From JBBQSU01 sp038234815 (GTDB taxonomy: Bacteria > Planctomycetota > Phycisphaerae > Tepidisphaerales > Tepidisphaeraceae): a stretch of DNA of 11,385 nucleotides. The position numbers and the translations under genes were made by a program. The stretch lies in NCBI GenBank assembly GCA_038234815.1, contig JBBQSU010000109.1, positions 1 to 11,385 of the forward strand. The letters are read 5' to 3'. The notes beneath the pieces were generated by a model. That model saw nothing but the letters and a program-made list of their open reading frames with translations, did not search any database and had not been told where the DNA came from. Shown here piece by piece: positions 6,184 through 11,385 of this stretch (positions within the stretch are counted from its first letter, which is position 1; each line of letters opens with the position of its first letter).

Positions 6184-8613
6184 TCACTTCGTCCCCGGCA
6201 GCTTTGGATCGACGGCGTTTGGCTTTGCCGGGGCCGTCGGCGGAATCGTCAGGCTCGAATCGGGGTCGGGGGACGTTTTCCCGCGTTGCAGGCCATCGAG
6301 ATGTTCTTCCAGCGTGCCGGGTTGCACGGCGTTGGGTGTGAGCTTCAGTCCGCCCATCTCGTCCTGCGACATCGGGCGCAGATTAGTCGGCTGGGCCGCC
6401 ACGTGTGGGGTCAGGAAGATCAGCAGTTCGGTCTTGCTCTTGGTGACTTCGGTACGCTTAAAGAGCAGACTGAGGATCGGTATATCTCCCAAAATCGGCA
6501 CTTTGCGGATCGTCGAGGTTTTCTTGTCCTCCATCAAACCGCCAATAACGATGGTCTGGCCATTGGGAATGCCCACGCGGCTGTCGGCCGATCGCTTGGC
6601 AAAGACGGGGGCTTCCACGCCGGCCTGAATGGGCACGGTGGTGCCGGTGAGCGAGGAAATTTCAGGGGCAACATCGAGAATAACCAGTCCGTCGGGATTA
6701 ATGTGCGGGGTGACGTTCAAAATAATCCCGATGTCCTGATACTGCACCGTATTGATGGTTCCGCCGGTATCGGTGATTCGGCTGTTGGTGATGAACGGCA
6801 CTTCCTGCCCAACTGTGATCGTGGCCAGTTGATTGTCGCTGGCTAGGATGTAAGGCCGCGAGAGGACATCCAGCTTGCCCTCGCTGGAGAGGGCGCGCAG
6901 TGTCGCGGTGACGTGCGGCTCGAGCACACTCACCTTCAGTCCGCCCGTGGCCGCGGCCGTGCCAAAATCGGTTCCACCGGTCTGGCCGTTCGACCCGCCA
7001 TTGCGCGTGTTCAGGATTGAAAAATCCACCCCCAGATCATTGGTGTTTTCGTGGGTCACTTCGGCGATCAGCACCTTGATGAGAACCTGTGGTACGGCAC
7101 GATCCAGTTGGGCGATCATCTCGCGAACGCGCTTTTCGTGCTTGGTGGCCGTGGCCACCAGCAGCGAATTGGTGTCGGCATCGGCGACGACATACACCTG
7201 GCCATATAGATCGGTCATGGCTCCGGCTCCAGCGCCTCCGCTGCCAGCGCCTCCGGCAACACCGCCATTAAAGCCCGACCGCGACGCCGTATTCGTATTG
7301 CCGAAAGCTCCACCCGTGCTGCCAAATGCGCCCGAGGAACCGCCGGTGCGGGAATTGTTGCTTCCACCAAAGGCGCTGGTCGAACCCGAGCCTGTCGTTC
7401 GATTGGTGCCCGTCGTGCTGCGCGTGTTGGAGGAGCCCGAAGAGTTGCCGCTGGTCGAACCACCGAAGAGGCTGTTGAGCGTGGCCGCAATCTTGGCCGA
7501 TTGGCCGTTGCGCAACGGGTAATGGAAAAACGTCTGCTCCGATGTGGGATTGGAATCGAGCTGTTCCAACACGGTGTCAATGACTTGCAATCGATCCGCT
7601 GGACCAGTGACGACAACGGTGTTCGTGCGGGAATCGGCACTGGCAGTCACCTTGCCCTGCCGGCCCTCGCCGGAATCCGTGCTGGCCGAGTCGCCGCCGG
7701 CACCACCGCGGCCACCACCACCGCCACGACCCTGCTGCATCGCCCGGAAAAACGCCGCCGGACCTTGCACCGCCGACTGCCCCTGCTGCTGATCGGTCTT
7801 GAAAATGTCCGTAATCAGCTTCGCCGCTGCGGTGGCGTCGGCATACTTCAACTGCTTCACATGGATCGTGTTCTCCAGGACATCCCGCTTGTCGAGATTG
7901 GAAACGATCTCAACCACCCTGCGGATGTTGGCCGACGTGTCGGTCATAATAAGGGCATTAGCGCTGGCATTGCTGGCTAGATCGGCCTCGGTGCCGATCA
8001 GTGGCTGGATGTCGGCTTTGAGCTTCACCGCGTCCATCGTCTTAAGCGGAATCACCTGCGTGACCAGTTCGTCGGTTTGCGGGATGGTTTTAGGATCGGC
8101 GCCATACCGCACGGGGATGGCACTCTTGCGCGCCTTGTCCAGCGCGACGATTTTCAGCACACGGCCCATCTGGATGGCGGTAAAGCCGTTGCCTTTAAGC
8201 ACGCTGTTGAGCAGGGCCACGGCCTCGTCGGGTGACACCGGTTGCTTGCTCATCACCGTCACACGGCCGGTGATAGGGCCGTCTTTCAGGACGATGAACC
8301 CGGCGACTTCGGAGAGATGATCCAGCACCGTATCCACTGCGGCGTCTTTAAAGTTCAGGCTGATCTGCCCCGCCGGGGCGCGCGGGCCAAGGCGCACCGG
8401 GGCCGTAGTGGGTGCCGTGGCAGGCGAGGGTTCAGATGACGGCGCGGGCGTGGCCGCATCAATCATCGCCGGCCATGTTGTTGGCAACACGGGCATCGTA
8501 GTGGGGGCTATTGGTGTGGTGGCCGGCGGCACCTGCGCCGGCAACCACTGCCGCGCCACCACCAGCGCCGCCGCTGCCGAAATCACGCCCATCGATCGAT
8601 TCAACTTGTTCAT
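6184..8613 (-). CDS. gspD: Type II secretion / type IV pilus secretin (GspD/PilQ family)
   Basis: This 809-residue protein should form the outer-membrane channel of a secretion or pilus machine. Residues 1-28 look like a Sec signal peptide without a lipobox cysteine. A Pro/Thr/Ala-rich linker (about 29-82) leads to an N0 domain (83-156), then N1 (184-241), N2 (249-353) and N3 (361-504). The C-terminal secretin domain (about 508-738) shows the diagnostic V705-P-I-L-G-D-I-P region, F-K-R-T-E and L-L-I-F-L-T-P-H. N2 and N3 carry long Gly- and Ser/Thr-rich loops (about 295-320 and 384-466). A 70-residue Pro-rich tail follows. I chose ATG 8613 because AAAGG lies seven bases upstream and it gives a proper signal peptide; a GTG at 8676 would add 21 residues with no binding site. 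The order L, M, C/P, D supports the assignment. GspD and PilQ cannot be fully separated. Confidence 0.93.
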   Translation of the reverse strand: MNKLNRSMGVISAAAALVVARQWLPAQVPPATTPIAPTTMPVLPTTWPAMIDAATPAPSSEPSPATAPTTAPVRLGPRAPAGQISLNFKDAAVDTVLDHLSEVAGFIVLKDGPITGRVTVMSKQPVSPDEAVALLNSVLKGNGFTAIQMGRVLKIVALDKARKSAIPVRYGADPKTIPQTDELVTQVIPLKTMDAVKLKADIQPLIGTEADLASNASANALIMTDTSANIRRVVEIVSNLDKRDVLENTIHVKQLKYADATAAAKLITDIFKTDQQQGQSAVQGPAAFFRAMQQGRGGGGGRGGAGGDSASTDSGEGRQGKVTASADSRTNTVVVTGPADRLQVIDTVLEQLDSNPTSEQTFFHYPLRNGQSAKIAATLNSLFGGSTSGNSSGSSNTRSTTGTNRTTGSGSTSAFGGSNNSRTGGSSGAFGSTGGAFGNTNTASRSGFNGGVAGGAGSGGAGAGAMTDLYGQVYVVADADTNSLLVATATKHEKRVREMIAQLDRAVPQVLIKVLIAEVTHENTNDLGVDFSILNTRNGGSNGQTGGTDFGTAAATGGLKVSVLEPHVTATLRALSSEGKLDVLSRPYILASDNQLATITVGQEVPFITNSRITDTGGTINTVQYQDIGIILNVTPHINPDGLVILDVAPEISSLTGTTVPIQAGVEAPVFAKRSADSRVGIPNGQTIVIGGLMEDKKTSTIRKVPILGDIPILSLLFKRTEVTKSKTELLIFLTPHVAAQPTNLRPMSQDEMGGLKLTPNAVQPGTLEEHLDGLQRGKTSPDPDSSLTIPPTAPAKPNAVDPKLPGTK
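6193..6233. other. Inverted repeat at the convergent gene junction
   Basis: CCCCGGCA (6193-6200) and TGCCGGGG (6226-6233) are perfect 8-base inverted repeats separated by 25 bases. They lie inside the last codons of the secretin gene and 22 bases past the glycosyltransferase stop. A stem here could help end the plus-strand transcript, but no T run follows on either strand. A terminator role is therefore only a possibility. Confidence 0.25.
7229..7255. repeat. Short direct repeat inside the secretin N3 loop
   Basis: The 12-mer CCAGCGCCTCCG occurs at 7229-7240 and again at 7244-7255, a 15-base period equal to five codons. It encodes part of the Gly/Ala-rich loop (GGAGSGGAGAG). This is consistent with slippage expansion of the loop, but the copy number is only two. 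Confidence 0.5.
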
Positions 8614-8679
8614 TACGCAACCTTTCACCTTGCCCGCCGGCCGCAAAGGGCGCGCCGGGGGAAAATAATTAATCACCGG
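8614..8679 (-). promoter_or_regulatory. Short spacer upstream of the secretin gene with ribosome binding site
   Basis: This 66-base spacer separates the C/P-like gene from the chosen secretin start. It contains an AT-rich patch near 8661-8673, unusual against the GC-rich surroundings, and AAGGTGAAAGG at 8631-8621 ahead of the ATG. It could carry an internal promoter, but I see no matched pair of promoter boxes. Confidence 0.3.
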
Positions 8680-9375
8680 TTACGGCTGCTGAAGCCGCTT
8701 CTGTCGCAGACGCTCAAGAATATCCAAAGCGCCACCGGTCCCGCCCGTCGATCCGGTATTCACCGGACGCGCGCTCACCGGCAGGGCTTCCCCGCCGGCC
8801 AGCGTCTGGCCGATCGCTATATGCAATTTCTGCCCGTCGGCGCGTTGGTATTGCAAGCCGTCGAGCGTAATTTCCACGATTTTGCCTAGCGCGATCGCAT
8901 CGCCGGTTCTCACCACCGAAACCTTGCCGGCACCGGTGTCTTCCATAAACGCCACCCACTCGCCGTCCACCTCGGTCACGCCGTTAAAAACGACCGCGTC
9001 TTCCTTCCTCATCGTCGCGGGCTGACTCGTCGCGCCGGCCATGCCGGCCGGATTCGTCACCGCCTGTGTCACGCGCGTCTTCATAAAAATGCTGCGGGTG
9101 GTGAGGACGGAAAAATCCCGGAAAAAAACGTCCACTCGATCCGCTCGCGTTGTGGCCGGGGCTGTCGCCGGCAGAGTCGCCGATACGACTACCGCGCTGG
9201 TGGCCGGAGCGGTCGCGGGCGCCGTCGTCACACTTGTTGTCGATAGGACCGTCGGCGCGGTGGCCACAGTGGCGGTGGCCGCGGCGGTCGTCGGTGCCGT
9301 CGCCGGAAGCTCCTGGGCAACGCCTTGCCCCAGGCTTGCTCCAATCAACAGGATAAAAGCGCCCCGCTGAATCAT
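8680..9375 (-). CDS. Exported GspC/PilP-like periplasmic subunit
   Basis: This 231-residue protein probably links the inner-membrane platform to the secretin N0 domain. Residues 1-21 resemble a signal peptide (G-V-A-Q-E boundary). Residues 22-77 are almost entirely Ala, Thr, Pro and Val with repeated A-T-A-P units. F89-S-V-L-T-T-R-S-I-F resembles the short segment found before the HR domain in GspC and PilP proteins. Residues 126-193 then form a small beta domain with F130-N-G-V, G158-D and G164-K-I-V-E-I, matching the HR/PilP fold pattern. A Gly-rich stretch and a basic C-terminal helix follow. The ATG overlaps the TGA of the M gene as ATGA. There is no lipobox cysteine (unlike PilP) and no clear retained anchor (unlike GspC). 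The call rests on pattern and position, not on strong identity. Confidence 0.7.
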   Translation of the reverse strand: MIQRGAFILLIGASLGQGVAQELPATAPTTAAATATVATAPTVLSTTSVTTAPATAPATSAVVVSATLPATAPATTRADRVDVFFRDFSVLTTRSIFMKTRVTQAVTNPAGMAGATSQPATMRKEDAVVFNGVTEVDGEWVAFMEDTGAGKVSVVRTGDAIALGKIVEITLDGLQYQRADGQKLHIAIGQTLAGGEALPVSARPVNTGSTGGTGGALDILERLRQKRLQQP

Positions 9376-9932
9376 CGTCCGCTCCGGGTTGAATTTGGCT
9401 TGGGGGTTTCATTGACGACGCACAGGGTGGACAGACTGAGGCGTACCGACAGGTCGTCGGTGCCCTCGCGTCGCGGGGTTACCTGCAATTGGGTCAGGCG
9501 GACCGGGATGGCCGAACTCTCAACGGAAAAAAGCATGCGCGAGATCGAGGCCATTGTGCCCGTGCCGGTCATTCCGAAATTAATCACCTGGAACTGGTTT
9601 TCCTGGGCGCTGCGCTCAGGTTTAAGCGAAGCCACGCTCACTCCGCTGCTGCGTGCCCATTCCAGCAGGGCATTTTGCGCCTGGCTTTCGGCCTGCGAGG
9701 GGACGGACTTCAGCCCGCCCATCAGCATGGATGTCCACACGGGCCGCAGCTTGCGCTCGCCGGCAAACAGTTCCTCGGCTTTGGCCAGGTCGGCAGTGGC
9801 CAGATTGCCGGCGACCTGCGCCTGCTCGTGACGCTGCACAAATGGCGTCAGCAGATAATGATCGACCACCAGCAGCGCAAGCACCCCCGCAGCGGCAATG
9901 CCGATGTATCGCTCGCGTTTAGACAAAACCAT
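9372..9932 (-). CDS. GspM/PilO-like inner-membrane platform protein
   Basis: This 186-residue protein has a short basic N-terminus (K-R-E-R), one membrane helix (about 9-31), a helical, probably coiled-coil stretch (about 34-62), and a periplasmic alpha/beta region (about 80-172) that fits the ferredoxin-like fold of PilO and GspM subtype b. It would pair with the L/PilMN protein in the assembly platform. I chose ATG 9932 because GGAG lies seven bases upstream. ATG 9971 would add 13 residues but has no binding site, and the open frame further upstream is only the shadow of the L gene in another frame. The gap to the L gene is 67 bases, and the 3' end overlaps the C/P-like gene by four bases. 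M versus O naming depends on which machine this is. Confidence 0.8.
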   Translation of the reverse strand: MVLSKRERYIGIAAAGVLALLVVDHYLLTPFVQRHEQAQVAGNLATADLAKAEELFAGERKLRPVWTSMLMGGLKSVPSQAESQAQNALLEWARSSGVSVASLKPERSAQENQFQVINFGMTGTGTMASISRMLFSVESSAIPVRLTQLQVTPRREGTDDLSVRLSLSTLCVVNETPKPNSTRSGR

Positions 9933-9999
9933 CTTCAGACTCCAACGAACTTTTTTCCATCCAGCAGACATCAAGCCGAGGCACCAGCATCGCCGGGCC

Positions 10000-11385
10000 T
10001 TATCGACCCTCGGGGCGATAGGCAAACGAAATCGAGAACGACACCTCGCGGCTTCGGCCCACTTCCTGTGTACCAAGGCTTTTAACTTCGGACACCCGCG
10101 GCAACCGCTGCAATCGATCCAGCAGATCCTGCACGCGCTGTTGATCCGAAGTCTTGCCGAGGAGTTGCGCCGTAAGCAAGCCGGTCGCCGTGGTCTTGCC
10201 ATTCACGGTGCGCATGGCTTCGGTCATGGTCAGGCTTGTCGCCAGCGTCTGACCGTCTTCCGGAAATGCACCTGTCAGATCACGCAGGCAGGCCAGATAC
10301 CTGGCGTCCTGCGCGTGCCAGGCGCGGGCAAACGACACCTTGGACACCACCGCGTCGGCAGTCTTGATCCGGCCTTCCATCTGCTTCAACCGCGCCTGAA
10401 GCGTCTTCACTTGCGCTTCCTGCTTCTGCAGATTTCGGTAAGCAAAAGCTCCGGCCGCGACCAACACGACCAGCAGTGCGGCAGTCAGAGCCGCCCAGCG
10501 GGGCACAAGACGCGTTCGCGGTGCCGCCAGGCGAGAGTGCAAGAAATCGACCGGGGACTCGGCTCCGCGGACCGCGCTCAAAGCCAGCGCGATCGCCGGC
10601 GCAAATTTCAGCGCATCGACTACCTGTGCGGCAGAAGATTCAACACCCAGATCGGTAACTGCCGCGCGGCGAAGGTTCATTCCCATGTCCGCCGCCAGCC
10701 GATCGCTATCCAACCCGTTGCCATTCCAAAGATTGACGGCCTGCCCCAGCGCATCAGCCGGAACGCCCGCCACAATCCGGCCCAGCGCCCCGGCTATGGC
10801 TTGTGGCTCGGACGGAATAAGACAGTGCCGAAGCGCCACGGGCAGACCGCCGGCCTGCACGGTCAATTCCGCCCCGCCGGTGCCGATGTGCAGCACCACC
10901 TGCGGCGGCGAGTCAGCCAGATTCATGCCCGCAGCCAAAGCCGTAGCAGTGCTGGTGATGGCAATAACTTTCAATCGCGCGATAGAACAGGTTTTTAGCA
11001 GCGCCTGCACCGTTGCCCCGGGCGTGGCCAGCAGCAGGACTGATCCCGCTGCGGTGCTGCTGGGCGCACCTGCGTAGTCATACACCAGGTCGCGCAGCTC
11101 GCTGGAAAACTCACCTTCGGCCTGAAGGCGCAGCATGTCATTAACGGTTTGCCGCTCGGCCGGCGGAATCTCCTTGGATTTGGCAACCAGCCAGCGCGCC
11201 GGCAGGCCGATCACACAAACCTTTGCGTCAAACCCCTCGCCCGCAAGCCGGTCCGCCAACGCCTTGCCCAACCCCTCGGGCTGCGCGATGGACACCCCCG
11301 CGGGATAGACGAACTCGTTTGCCCGCCGAAGTGCCGGTGTTTCTCCGGTCACCACCTCGGCCAGCAGCATCGAGCCTTCACCAAC
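10000..11385 (-). CDS. GspL-like protein (PilM actin-like domain joined to PilN-like domain), start missing
   Basis: The frame is open to the right edge, so the true start lies beyond it; 461 residues are visible. Numbering from the methionine at 11370, the preceding residues V-G-E-G-S and then M-L-L-A-E-V match the first phosphate-binding strand of PilM and GspL. A PilM-like actin fold runs to about 275, including V158-V-L-H-I-G-T-G-G in the second phosphate-loop position. A membrane helix (about 291-311), a coiled-coil linker (312-345) and a PilN/GspL ferredoxin-like domain (about 350-452) follow. This is the classic GspL layout, equal to PilM and PilN in one chain. The cytoplasmic part should contact the assembly ATPase, and the periplasmic part the M protein. 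The methionine at 11370 is probably internal. The aspartate usual in the second phosphate loop is His161. Confidence 0.85.
   Translation of the reverse strand, partial: VGEGSMLLAEVVTGETPALRRANEFVYPAGVSIAQPEGLGKALADRLAGEGFDAKVCVIGLPARWLVAKSKEIPPAERQTVNDMLRLQAEGEFSSELRDLVYDYAGAPSSTAAGSVLLLATPGATVQALLKTCSIARLKVIAITSTATALAAGMNLADSPPQVVLHIGTGGAELTVQAGGLPVALRHCLIPSEPQAIAGALGRIVAGVPADALGQAVNLWNGNGLDSDRLAADMGMNLRRAAVTDLGVESSAAQVVDALKFAPAIALALSAVRGAESPVDFLHSRLAAPRTRLVPRWAALTAALLVVLVAAGAFAYRNLQKQEAQVKTLQARLKQMEGRIKTADAVVSKVSFARAWHAQDARYLACLRDLTGAFPEDGQTLATSLTMTEAMRTVNGKTTATGLLTAQLLGKTSDQQRVQDLLDRLQRLPRVSEVKSLGTQEVGRSREVSFSISFAYRPEGR

Noticed and set aside
6076..6846. 256-residue plus-strand open frame after the glycosyltransferase
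   Set aside because: It begins inside the glycosyltransferase in another frame and continues antisense to the secretin; no domain.
6875..7522. 215-residue plus-strand open frame rich in Pro, Val and Leu
   Set aside because: It mirrors the Gly/Ser-rich loops of the secretin on the other strand; the secretin has clear domain motifs.
9933..10202. N-terminal extension of the M protein up to 10202
   Set aside because: The extra sequence is Arg/Cys-rich, overlaps the L gene in another frame, and has no binding site; GGAG points to ATG 9932.
9898..10998. 366-residue plus-strand open frame
   Set aside because: It lies antisense to the L and M secretion genes, has a Gln/Arg/His-rich composition typical of GC-rich shadow frames, and has no recognisable domain.

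Overview
The window is GC-rich bacterial DNA, densely coding, with no RNA genes, insertion sequences or CRISPR repeats that I can see. The protein style (Ala/Thr/Pro-rich linkers in exported proteins, a GspD-type secretin with long Gly/Ser/Thr loops, a large membrane-anchored GTPase, mixed use of Shine-Dalgarno sites and TTG starts) fits the Planctomycetota, possibly Phycisphaerae. That assignment is inference from style; no taxonomic marker gene is present.

Layout. (1) Bases 1-1160, minus strand: a tight three-gene set made of two related four-helix membrane proteins (CopD-like) and the first 31 residues of an ArfB/RF-2-like peptidyl-tRNA hydrolase that runs off the left edge. (2) Bases 1227-2906, plus strand: a 559-residue GTPase with C-terminal membrane helices, transcribed divergently from the first set. 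(3) Bases 3049-4761, plus strand: a full-length malic enzyme, the most certain call here. (4) Bases 4842-6170, plus strand: a polytopic GT-C (ArnT/PMT-like) glycosyltransferase with a TTG start and a strong ribosome binding site. (5) Bases 6184-11385, minus strand, convergent with the glycosyltransferase: four consecutive genes of a type II secretion / type IV pilus-like assembly, in the transcriptional order L (PilM+PilN in one chain, start outside the window), M (PilO-like), C/P-like, and D/Q (secretin).

How they work together. The secretion genes form one operon-like run with ATGA overlap or short gaps. L and M would form the inner-membrane platform, the C/P-like protein would bridge the periplasm, and the secretin would form the outer-membrane channel. 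The order matches the pilMNOPQ cluster, with M and N fused. The ATPase, the inner-membrane F protein and the pseudopilins are not here and would be expected beyond base 11385 or elsewhere. The malic enzyme, GTPase and glycosyltransferase share a strand but have separate upstream regions, and I see no functional link among them.

I did not find a clearly new biological system. The features most worth a second look are the GTPase with an altered G3 motif, the large low-complexity loops in the secretin N2 and N3 domains, the C/P-like subunit without membrane anchor or lipobox, and the strong excess of the palindrome CGATCG.
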